A DNA stretch of 64,000 nt from Saccharopolyspora dendranthemae (GTDB lineage Bacteria; Actinomycetota; Actinomycetes; Mycobacteriales; Pseudonocardiaceae). The notes below the pieces were generated by a model that had not been told where the DNA came from, searched no databases, and worked only from the letters and a program-made list of their open reading frames with translations. Of this stretch, positions 1 to 12,200 are shown in pieces. Where the stretch lies: positions 1,240,001-1,304,000 of the forward strand of contig NZ_VIWX01000001.1 of the NCBI RefSeq assembly GCF_007829955.1, given 5' to 3'. The position numbers were made by a program, and so were the translations under genes. Numbering within the stretch: position 1 is the stretch's first letter; each line of letters begins with the position of its first letter.

Positions 1-253
1 GGCCGTTGTGCCGGATCGGTTCTCCGCCGTCGGGAACCACGAACTGGTGCGCCGCCACCGCGCTCGGCGTCACCGACACGTAGCCCGAGTCACGCGCGTG
101 CTCACCCCCGTGCACGTGCGACACCAGGTCGTAATCCCGACCCCACGACGTCATGCCATCCCGGAAGATCACTTCCGGCGCACGCGTATCACCCCGGTAC
201 ATCCACTGCGGCCGCTGCGGGTTCGCCCGCAACTGCGGGTTGTCCAGCGTCAC
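1..253 (-). repeat. ART module A (partial, cut by window edge)
   Basis: Fifth and most C-terminal visible copy of the ADP-ribosyltransferase unit. It begins with the shared LDNPQLRANP lead-in, then MYRGDTRAPEVIF (Arg5176) and SGYVSVTPS. The C-terminal part with the catalytic Glu is outside the window. Confidence 0.85.
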
Positions 254-3200
254 CGGACCGCTGGATGGGGACGGCGCCGTCGTGTAGGTGCCGTAGGCCG
301 GCCGGCTCGCCGAGGACGAGTGGTGCGACCGCAAGGAGTGGTGGGATCGCGACGAGTGGTGGGACCTCGTCGAGTGGTGCGAGCGCGAGGACTCGTGCGA
401 GTGGCGCGACCGCGACGAGTGCCGGGAGTCGTCCGAGGGCGGCAGGCCGGGCGAGAGGTCGGCTTGATCGGTGCTCGGCGCGTGTTCCTGGCGTGGCCGG
501 ATCTCGGCGTTGCCGAAGAAGCGGGCGACGTCCTGGATGGCGCGGGCGTCGACGTCGCCGGTCTCCAGCACCACCCTGCGGTCCTCGTCGAACCCGGGGT
601 GCAACCGCACGTGGTTGGCGAAATCGCGCACCGTGCGATCCTCGCCGTCCCAGAGGGTCAGGTGCTCGCCGTCCTGGCTGGCGGTGACCCGGACGACCTG
701 CTCGTCCGCGTTCGGACTGGTGTCGCGGCCGTGCTGGACCAGCGCCGAGACGTCCTCGCCCGGGCTCGGGTAGTGCAGTCCGTCGCGGGTCGGCACAGCC
801 AGCGTCTGGAAGTCGTCGGTGGCTCCGCTGCGGCGCCAGGGTTCGGTTGCCGCGAAGAGCTCCACGATCTGCTGTTCGGCCGCCTTGCTCAGCGGCAACA
901 CCTCCAAGAGGTCCAGCAGGTCGTTGATCTGGGCTTCGTCGGAGCGGTCGCCGGTCTCGTCGCCCAACAGCCTCGGGTTCTCGAGCAGCGAGTCGATGCG
1001 GTCGTGGGTCGCGGGGTCCTGCGCTGCGGCGACCATCGCCGACGCGAGCTCCACCCGGGCCTGCCACTCCCCCTTGTCGGTGCTGCTGGGGAACATCCGG
1101 AACTCCCAGCGGTCGTTCGCACCGCCCTGGACGTGCTCGAAGTTCAGCCCTTCGTTGCGGCTGGAGTTCAGCGTGCGGACGTCCTCGGGCGTGCGGGCGG
1201 TGTCGGCGCGCGGCGGAACCGGCATCGGGCCGACCGCGCGGAGTTCTCGCTGCGGCCCGCCCATCGTCGAGTTCGCCATCCGGTACAGCGACTGCTCGCG
1301 GGCCTTGGCCAGACCCGCGAGGGCGACGCTCGCACCCGGGGTGAAGGCGGCTCCCTCGTGGCTGACGTTGACGTGCCCGCCACCCTCGTCGACCGAACCG
1401 CCGTACTTCTCCACGACAGAACGGATGGTGTCGACTGCGGTTTCGAAGCGCTGCCAGGAGCGCGCGTCGCCGGCGAGCTTCTCCGACACCGCCTCGATCC
1501 CGCTCTCGAGCGTGTCCTCGTCGACCAGGCGCCAGCGGTCAGGCGCCTTCTTCACCAAGCCGGAGGCCAGTTCCTGGCCATCGCGCCAGTCCCCCAGCCC
1601 GGCGTCGCGGAAAGCGGCGCCGAGTTCCTGCACGGCGACGTCGAAGTGCTCCTCCGGAACGGTGAACTCGATCTCGGTGCCGAACCGGGCCCCGGGCCGG
1701 CTGCTCGCGCCGCCGGGAACACCGCTCGCGTAGTACTGCACGGGACGGACGCCGGCAGCAGCGGCCGAACGCGCGGCCCGGTACGCGTCGAGCACCGCGG
1801 CGAAGCGCTGCTCGCGAGGCACCGAGGAGGCGGGGGCGGAGTCGTCGGAGCGGACCTGCCCGCCGTCGCTGACCGTGCCGCCCTGGCTCGGAGGAAGCCC
1901 GGGACGCCGATCGTAGTAGTAATACGAGTTGCTCGACGGCGGGTAGTACGAGGAGGACGAGCTGGTCGTCGGGTAGCTGGACGTCGGGATCGAGCGGCTG
2001 GATTCCCGCGAGGAACGACTCGGGCGCGGCGGCTCACCCAGACCCAGATCGGTGCGACGCGTGAACCCGCTGCTCGCGTGAGCATGCGGGTCATAACCCC
2101 GATACCCCTCCTCGTAATAGCGATTCTCGACGTTCGTCAGCTCCGGCGTCGTCCCCGGCAGGATCGTCCGGCGACCATCGGGACCCTGGTGGAAGTAGCC
2201 GCGAACCGTCATCGCGGAATGGATGTTGCGGCGGTCGACATGGCGGACCGAGTCCCATTCGGTCTGGTACTGCATCCGATCCAGCAGATCCCGCGGCAGG
2301 TTCTGCGAGGCCATGTGAATCATGTTGCCCGAGGACTCGATCTGGTAGATCTGACCGGACATCGGCACGTACCACCGACCGTCGCGCCGGATCGGCTCGC
2401 CACCATCAGGAACCACGAACTGATGCGCCGCAACAGAACTCGGCGTCACCGACACGTACCCCGAATTCCGCGCATGCTCACCCCCGTGCACGTGCGACAC
2501 CAGGTTGTAGTCCCGGCCCCACGACGTCATCCCCTCGCGGAACACCACCTCCGGCGCACGCGTATCACCGCGATACATCCACCGAGGACGCGGCGGATTC
2601 GCCCGCAACTGCGGGTTGTCCAGCGTCACCGGACCCGCCGGAGGGTATGACGAGCCGGTCTGCGGGGTGGACGAGGGCACCGGCGGATAGCCGGAGTAGG
2701 ACGGCCTGCGCGACGACGAGTGGTGCGACCTCGACGAATGATGCGAGCGGGACGAGTGGTGCGACCGCGACGACTCGTGCGAACGACGCGGCCGCGAGGG
2801 CTCGTGGGAGTAGCGGTACCGGTCGTCCGGCGAGACACCGGGCGAGACATCGGCAGGGTTGCTCTCGCGCGGCGCGGAGGACGCGGCGCGCGAGACCTCC
2901 GGGATGACGCCGTCGCTGGCCAACGATCCCGGCAGATGAGGCGAGGCCACATCCATGATCTGCTGCATGTGCCGATCGAGAACCCGATAATCCGCGCCCT
3001 CATGCCGCACATCCATCAGATCACCCGGCACCGGACTATCCGCAGTGTCCAACAACTGCCGAGGATGCGGATACGCATCCCGCACCCCGAAGAAATGCAG
3101 CACCTCGTGCGTCAACTCCGACGCAGACGCGCCAGCAGCCCACCGATGCTGATCCATCGGATTGCTCACATCATCCGGACGACCCGGAACCACCTCCACC

Positions 3201-6200
3201 ACACCATCCGCACCACCCGGATCATCGACGAACACCACGTGGGCGTGGGCTTCGACCTCCGGCCCGGGAAGCACGTTCTCCGGCTGGTTGAGCAACCTCT
3301 CGATGCCCGCGGCCGTGTTGGTGCGCACGGCATCGAGATCCGCCGCAGACACCCCCTCAGCCGGCCGCAGGTACAGCTTCGTCTCCAAGTTCCAGCGCCC
3401 CGACTCCGGCGTCAGGCTGTAGCTCACCTGCTGCCGGATACCACTGCCCTCGCCCCGCCGCACCGTCGGACGCCCGCCCTCACCACCGAACACGAACGCG
3501 TTGTCCAACGCCTTCCACCGCTCCGCCTCCACCCGGAACACCGGCCCCGGCTGACCGGGAAGCTGCGACTCCTGCTGCTGAGCGATATCGGGCGGGCTGC
3601 TGCTGTCCGCTGCGGCCTCCGTCGACGAGTCGTCGCGCACCACGCGCGGCCTGGACCCGTCCGGTTGGAAGCTGCGCCACTGGAGCTTGCCGCGACCGTT
3701 GTCGACCAGCGCCACGACTTCCTTGCCGAGGTCCACGGCGACCCGCGTGCCGCTGTCGGCGAAGTCGACACCTCGGGATTCCGCATCGGGGACCAGCACC
3801 ACGCGCTCGGCGCTGGCATCGACGTGCGCAGCCAGGGTCTCCGCGCTGATCGGCCCGGCCGGGGCCTGAATCCTGGGACTGCCGGCGAGGGAGCTCGGAA
3901 CGCGGGCGGAACCGGAGTGGCGAGTTCCCTCCTGGCTCCGGTCCTCCCCCGAAGTGCGCGGGGGCAGCCCTGGCAGACCAGGCGAGATGTCCGGATCGTA
4001 GTACCGGGTGTCATCACGGAGCCCGAGGTCGGTGTCGCGGGTGAAGCCGCTGCGGGGATCCGCGTGCGGGTCGTAGCCGCGGTATCCCGGGACGTAGTTC
4101 CGGTTCTCCACGTTGGACAGTTGCGGCGTCGTGCCGGGCAGGATCGTGCGCCGGCCGTCCGGACCCTGGTGGAAGCGGCCGCTCACGGTCATCGCGGAAT
4201 GGATGTTGCGGCGATCCACGTGCCGGACCGAGTCCCATTCGGTTTGGTACTGCATCCGGTCCAGCAGATCCTGCGGCAGGTTCTGCGAGGCCATGTGGAC
4301 CATGTTGCCCGAGGACTCGATCTGGTAGATCTGCCCGGACATCGGCACGTACCAGCGACCTTCGTAGTACACGGGATCGCCACCATTCGGCACGACGAAC
4401 TGGTGCGCCGCTACCGCGCTCGGCGTCACCGACACGTAGCCGGAATTGCGCGCGTGCTCACCCCCGTGCACGTGCGACACCAGGTTGTAGTCCCGGCCCC
4501 ACGACGTCATCCCGTCACGGAAGATCACCTCCGGCGCACGCGTGTCACCTCGGTACATCCACACCGGACGCGGCGGATTCGCCCGCAACTGCGGGTTGTC
4601 CAACCGCACCGGACCCGCAGCGGGGTGCGACGAGCCGGCCTGCGCGGCGGACGAGGACACCGCCGGATAACCCGAGTACGACGGCCTGCTCGACGACGAG
4701 TGGTGCGACCTCGACGAATGATGCGAGCGGGACGAGTGGTGCGACCGCGACGACTCGTGCGAACGACGCGACCGCGACGAGTGCCGGGAACCGTCCGAGG
4801 GAGGCAGACCCGGGGAGATGTCGGCGGATTCGGCGGACCGCTCAGCGAGGCCGAGGTCGCTGTCCCGGGTGAAGCCGCTGTCGGAGTCCGAGTGCGGGTC
4901 GTATCCCGGGTGCTGCGGAACGAAGTTCTCGTTCTCGACGTTCGTCAGCGTCGGCGCCGTACCGGGGAGGATGGTGCGCTTGCCGTCGGGCCCCTGGTGG
5001 AAGTACCCCTCGACGGTCATCGCTGAGTGGATGTTCTCGGCATCGACGTGCCGGACGGCGTCCCATTCGGTTTGGAACTGCATCCGGTCGAGCAAGGCCT
5101 GCGGCAGGTTCTGCGAGGCCATGTGGATCATGTTGCCCGAGGACTCGATCTGGTAGATCTGACCGGACATCGGGAAGTACCACTTGCCGTCGCGCTGGAC
5201 GGGCGGGCCACCGTCGGGCACCACGAACTGGTGCGCCGCGACGGCGCTGGGCGTCACCGACACGTACCCGGAGTTCATGGCCTGGTCGCCGCCGTGCACG
5301 TGCGCGACGAGGTCGTAGTCCCGGCCCCACGAGGTCATCCCGTCGCGGAAGATCTCCGCCGGGGGACGCGTGTCCCCTCGGAACATCCACCGCGGCCGTG
5401 GCGGGTTCGCCCGCAGCTGCGGGTTGTCGAGCGTGACCTCGCGGCCCGGCTGCTGGGCGCCGCCCGCGGGTTGGCTGACGGTCGCGCCGGTGCTGGCGCT
5501 CTCCGCGCTGGGCGGCAGTCCCGGGCCTCGGTCGTAGTAGTTGTCGTAGGAGCTCGACTGCCTCGGGTAGTAGGAGGACGAGCTGGTGCTGCCCGGGTAG
5601 GCGTCGTCGGAGGGAGAGCGGCGCCGTCGGGACGAACCACCCAACCCGAGATCCGTCTCCCGCGTGAACCCGCTCCCCGCGTCCGCGTGCGGGTCGTAAC
5701 CCCGGTATCCGCTGACGTAGCCTTCGTTGTCCACATTGGTCAGTTGCGGTGTCGTGCCGGGAAGGATCGTGCGCCGCCCATCAGGACCCTGGTGGAAGTG
5801 ACCGCTCACCGTCATCGCGGAATGAATGTTGCGACGGTCGACATGGCGGACCGAGTCCCATTCGGTCTGGTACTGCATCCGATCCAGCAGATCCTGCGGC
5901 AGGTTCTGCGACGCCATGTGAATCATGTTGCCCGACGACTCGATCTGATAGATCTGCCCCGACATCGGCACATACCAACGGCCGTCGTACCGAATCGGTT
6001 CTCCGCCATCGGGCACCACGAACTGATGCGCCGCCACCGCGCTCGGCGTCACCGACACGTACCCGGAATTGCGCGCGTGCTCACCACCGTGCACGTGCGA
6101 CACCAAGTTGTAGTCCCGGCCCCACGACGTCATGCCATCCCGGAAGATCACCTCGGTCGGACGTGTATCACCCCGGTACATCCACACCGGACGCGACGGA

Positions 6201-9200
6201 TTCGCCCGCAACTGCGGGTTGTCCAGCCTCACCGGAACGCTGGGCTGGGGCGGCGCCTGCGACGAGCGGTGCGACCGGGGCTCGTGCGAGGAGCGGGAGG
6301 ATCGCGACGAGCCGGCGTAGGGGTCGTGGTGACTGCCGTGATGCCGTCGCGGCCGGTCGCTCGGGGGAACGGCTGGTGAGACGTCGGACGGGTTCGCCTC
6401 GCGCTGCGACGAGATCTCGGTCCCGGACGAGGACGGGATGACGCCGTCGGTGGCCAACGATCCCGGCAGGTGAGGCGAGGCCACGTCCATGATCTGCTGC
6501 ATGTGCCGATCGAGAACCCGATAATCCGCGCCCTCATGCCGCACATCCATCAGGTCACCCGGCACCGGACTATCGGCGGTGTCCAACAACTGCCGAGGAT
6601 GCGGATACGCGTCCCGAACCCCGAAGAAGTGCAGCACCTCGTGCGTGAACTCCGACGCGGACGCGCCAGCAGCCCACCGATGCTGATCCATCGGGTTGCT
6701 CACATCATCCGGACGCCCCGGAACCACCTCCACCACACCATCGGCGGCACCCGGGTCATCGACGAACACGACGTGGGCGTGGGCTTCGACCTCCGGCCCG
6801 GGCAAGGTGTGCGACTGCTGGTTGACGAGCTTCTCGATGCCCTCCGCCGTGTTCGCCCGCACGGCCGCGAGATCCGCAGACGTCACCCCCTCGGCCGGCC
6901 GCAGGTACAGCTTCGTCTCGAAGTTCCAGCGCCCCGGCTCCGGCGTCAGGCTGTAGCTCACCTGCTGCCGGATACCGCTGCCCTCGCCCCGCCGCACCGT
7001 CGGACGCCCGCCTTCACCACCGAACACGAACGCGTTGTCCAACGCCTTCCACCGCTCCGCCTCCACCCGGAACACCGGCACCGCCTCGTCGACGTCCACG
7101 GGAGCCTCGGCCACGGGTGGCTGGGCGGGCGCGGTGTGCGATGGCGCGGCCGGAAGCCGGTCCCGGACGGACTCGGCGATCTGCGCGCTGGAGGGGTCGG
7201 CGAAGAACTCCTCGGCGTGCCGCGAACCGAAGTCCTCGATCCCCGACGCGTAGGCCACCGCGGCGAGGATCTCGCGGCCGGTGTTGCGCTGCGTCACGCC
7301 GAGATCGCGGAGGTCGATCTCGACGCTGCGCCCGATCTCCCGGGTGTCCCCGGCGGGTGGGCGCGGGTTCCCGTCGCGTTCCAGGCCGGTGGGAACGAAG
7401 TGCGCATCGGACTTGGCGTTGCCCGCGCCCGGGTTCGAGTGCGCGACCTCGCCGTGGTCGCTGAGCCGGTAGGCGCCGTGCAGGTCCTCGCCGATCTGGT
7501 TGGCCAGCGTCCCGCCGATGAAGTCGCCGTCGGCCGCGAAGTGCTGCTGCGCGTGGCCGCCCGGGAGCGACGGGAATCCGGCCATGTGGTGGGGCCGGCC
7601 GGTGTAGGGGTTGGTCTCGGGACGGATGCCGAGCACCATCGTGTTGTCGTCCAACCAGGGCAGCGCGAAGTACTTCTGCTTGCGCCACTGGCCGTCCTGC
7701 CCCTGCTGGAGCAGGTTCCCGGAGCGGTCGAAGTGCCTGCCGTCGCTGTCGGTCCTGCTCTCGTCGGGACGGAGTCCGGTGTCCTGCGTGCCGCGGGGAG
7801 GCGCTCCGGGGGCGAGGTCGCCGGCCTCTCGCCGGAGGTCGTCAAGCGCGAGCTCGTTCTCCGCGATCTGCCGCCCCACCTGGTCGAGACGCTGCACGTC
7901 GGGCTCGGTGACCTCGATCGCCGCGCGGTGGATGATCTCGACCTGGCGCGGGTCCGGCCTGGGCCCGCCGTCGAGGTGCGGCTCGGCCATGGCCTGCACG
8001 GCATCGGCGAGCCGGCTGATCCTGCTGGTCAACCGGTCGTACTGCGAGTGCAGCTCGGCGAGCTGGCCCTCGATCGCCTGGACCTCGCGCTGCGCCTGCT
8101 CCGGTGTCCGGGACGTCCCCGCCGTGACGTTCACGTCCTGCTGCGCGGTGTCGGGTGCGGTCTGCGGCGGAGCGTCGAACGGGGTGTGCTCGCCCTCGCG
8201 GACGTCGAATTCCACCGGTGTGCCGGTGAACCCGCGCGAACCTTCCCTCCGGTGCTCGGACCAGCTCGGCGCGAAGTGCGGCTTCGAGCGGATGATGAGG
8301 TCGTAGTGCGGGATGGCGCTGTAGCGCCGCCAGTCCTGCCCGCGGGTCCGCGAGGTGTTGCTCTGCTCCAGCGCCGCGGCCGCGGTCTCGGAGTCCGTCA
8401 CTCCGCGCGAGGCGGCGTTCTCGGCGTTGCTCCAGTTCGTGTTGTGGATGGCCATCATCCCGAAACCGGCGTCCGCGCCGCGTGATCGGGAGTCGCCGGA
8501 CGCCTGGCTCGCTTCCGCGCCCTGCTTCGACGAGTGCTGCGCCTCGGTCCAGGAGTGCATGAACTGCGGGTCGGTGAGCCTCGGTGTGACCTGCACCTCG
8601 TAGTCCACCGACAGGAAGCGGTCGTGGACCTTGAACGACGTCGTGTACCCGTCGTCGCTGAGCAGCCTCCGGTCGTGGCCGATGTTGGGCACGATCACGT
8701 CCGGTGAGAACAGCGCGTCTAGCTTGCCGCGGTTCGGCGTTCCCTCGCCGAACCAGCGGTGGACCAGGTCCTCGTGCCCTCGTGCGTCGACGATGGCGTC
8801 CACGGCCTGCTGGGTGAGCTGCGGGTCCCGGGTTCCCTTGGCCAGCTGGAAGGACGGCGACTGCTTCGCCGCGTCGGTGATGTCGCGACCGGTCCCGCCC
8901 GGCGCGTGGTCGGTGGGCTGGTTCAGCAGGAACTCGGGCAGGTTCAGGTCGACCTGACCGCGCGTCTGCGACAGCTGCGGGGGCAGCGTCACCTCGCGTC
9001 GTTCCGGGTGCCGGTAGGCGCTGGAGCCGACCGCGCCTTCGGTGAAGGTGGACAGCAGCAGCGGCGGGACGCGGAACTTGTGCACGGTGAAGTTGATCCG
9101 CACCGGTGCTCGGACGCCGACGTGGCCGTCGGTGTCCGAACGGTCCTGGCCGAACGTGCCCACCTCGTTGGCCTGCTCCGCTCCGCTCTCGGCGGACACA

Positions 9201-12200
9201 CCGACGGCCGGCATCGGCGCGAGCGAACCGCCTCCGGGAGTCGTCGGGATGATCGGCCACGCGGTCAGCGAGGCCGAGACTGCGGCGCTGCGCGACGAGT
9301 CCTCGCCCTGCCCCCGGACGCCCTGCGTCTCGGCGTAACCACCGGTGGGCACCTCGCCGCGGTCGATGATCTCGGCGCCGGGCTGCTGCTCGGCCGTCGC
9401 GGTGAAGGTGTAGTAGTGCGAGCCGAACCAGCGCGAGCGGAACAGGGTTCGCTGCCAACCGCCGTTGAGCATCTCGCGGACGTCGGCCGGGTTGTCCAGC
9501 GCGCGCAGCGCGTTGGTGGCGTCGAACAGCGGTGCCGGGCGGCCCGAATCGGGGGTCCAGCCCGGGAAGAGCTCGGGCGCGGCGTGCCAGAGCGCGCGAA
9601 TCGCGTCGTCGGACAGCCGGTCCTGACCGCTCTGCGCCTGGTCGTCCTGAGCGTCCTGGTCCTGCTCGGCCCGGTTCCCGCCGTTCTCCTCCGGCCGGTC
9701 CGTCCGCCCGTCCTGCGTCTGCCCGGTCGGTTCCGGCGCGTCTCGCGTGAAGCCGGAGACGACGACCGACCGGTCCAGCCCGGCGCCGAGATCGCGCAGC
9801 AGCGGCAGGTCTTCGGTGAGGCGGGTGTCCGGGTGGGTGGTCACCGGGTTCTGCGGTGTGACGTAGAGCAGCCCGTCGGGGACGAGGATCTCGACGGTGT
9901 CGCTCTGCGCCCCGGTCGGGTACGGGCTGATCGCGTCCCACCGGTGGTTGGGCTGCCCGAACAGCTGCTGCCACGCGTCGGCCCGGACCGACAGCACCAG
10001 GTCACCGGTGTAGAGCTGCATCGGCGTCGTGATCTGCGAGGCGGCCTTGGTCGAGCCGCCGAGCGAGTCGCCGGTCCCGCGGCCGGTCGACAGGGACACG
10101 CCCGCGCCCGCGTCGGCCATGGCACCCCAGAAGTTGACCCCGATCTCGCCGTCGGTGCCCCGGTTGTGGCCGCTGGAGACCGACACGCTGGTCTTGTTGG
10201 TGGTCTCCCAGGTCGAGTTGCCGGGCACCGGCCCGAGCGGCCGCTCGTTGTGCACCCGAATCTCGAAGGCTCCGCGCTGCATGCGGTCGAAGAACAGCCC
10301 GGCGTGAGCACCTCCGTCGCGCACCTGGGGGCCGTGGAACATCCCGGCGAGCCGCGTCTGCCACCACTGCGGGTCGACGTCGAGGAGGTGCTTCGGGTCG
10401 CTGTGCCGGGGATCGGTGCTGCCGCCGTGCGCGATCCAGCGGCGGAACCGCTCGAACCTGCCCTCCTTGGCGCTGCGCGCGGCGTCGCGCTGCATCTCGT
10501 GGAACGCCTCGTTGGCCTTGCCGTAGAGGTCCACGACCGAGACCACCGCGGTGTTGCCGTTCATGTCGACCCGGTTGCCGTCGTGGAGGTCGTGCCCGGT
10601 CGCGGGTACCGGGTCGCCCGGGTTCCAGCCCGCGTCCGCGTCGATCAGGAAACCGGCCACCCGGTAGTCCGCGCTCCCGGGCACCTGCACCTCGGTGGCC
10701 GGGGCCTTGCGGCCGAACGGGTTCCGCGCGGAGGTGTCGGTGGCCTGGAGGTTCCAGGTCACGTCGCGGGTGATCCGGTCCGCCTTGCCCTCGTACTTGA
10801 TGCGCTGCTCGGATTCGAGGCTGTCGCCGTGACCGCTGGACTTGCCGCGAGTCCAGCTCCCGCCGAGACCCGCGATGCCGCCGACGTAGTTGCTCGACCC
10901 GTACCCGGAGGGCCGGATCGTGGTCCGGGCCATGGCGGCCAGCAGCGCGCCCACGCCGAAGCTCGTCTTGAACCCGGTGTTCCAGCCGCTGCCGTGCTTG
11001 CGCGTCGCGCTGAACCGGACGTCGTTGTCGAGGGTGCGCCGCCCGGTCACGTCGCCCAGATCGCCGGTGAGCTCGAAGCGGAACTTGCGCCCGCCCGCGG
11101 TGACGTCGACGGTCAGCGGCTTCCCATCACCGCTGAGGTCGTCGAACTTCGTCATGACCTGGTAGGGGCCGAAGCCGCTCAGGTCGCGGTTGACCTGGTT
11201 CCAGTCGACCGAGTCGGTGTCCACGCCCAGCCCGGTGAGCCGTTGCCGGATGTGCTGGCGGGCCTGGTCGCGCAGCTCGCCGGTGCCACCGACGCGGACC
11301 ACGTTCTTGAACATGCCCTCGCCGTCGAGGACGGTCTGGATCCGCTCCCGCTGCTCGGCGTTCGGAGCGGTGGTCTGCTGCGCGGCCGAGGGCGTGCCGC
11401 CGGGGTTGAGCACGTCGCCCAGGACCTTCTCGAACTCGGGAACGTCCTCGTTGCGCACCCACACGTAGGTGGCGCCGTCGGTGGCCTGCACCGGGATCGG
11501 GGCGGATTCGGCCTTCCCGCCGGGGCGGGAGGTGATCTCGGCGGCCAGGGACAGGTCGATCCGGTAGCGCTGCGCTCCGCCGCTCTCCAGCGACTTGTCC
11601 TTGTTGGTCCCCGATTCCCTGCCGGTCTGGGACTCCTTGCGGGTGGAGTTCAGCGACAGCACGCCGATCGGGCCGACCTGCAGCGGGCTGGTGTTCCCGT
11701 CGATCTTCGCCTCGCCCGAGGTGAACAGCCCCCGGACTCGGAATCCGCCCACCGCGCGGGATCCGATGCTGCTGGAGGTGCTGGTGTCCTTGGTGTTGCG
11801 CAGGATCTCGCCGGTGCGGATCTGCTGCGGTGCACCGACCTTCTCGAAACCGCGGACCCGCGGCTCGACCTTCACCTTGACCTCGGGGTGCTTCGACCAG
11901 TTCTTCCCCGGCATCCGCAACCACCGGGGGTAGGTGGTGCGCTGGCTGATGTCGATGCCGTTGACCAGGCCCTCGGAGGTCTCCTCCACGAACTGCGAGC
12001 TGTCGACCTTGGTGGCCACGCCGTCGCTGAGCGTGGGGTCGTCGCGCACCCAGTCCGGCAGGGTGGACATGACGTTGCGGTGGAGCTCGCCGACGCCCGC
12101 GTAGCTGTCGAGGTTGGCGATGAGCTGCTGCACGTCGGCGGGCATCGGCACCGGTGCGCGCGGGGCGGGGGTGTCGTTCCGGTCGCCGGCCTGCTGGTCG

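Noticed and set aside
2040..6232. CRISPR-like array suggested by regularly repeated DNA
   Set aside because: Repeat units are about 590 nt, in frame and encode a conserved enzyme domain.
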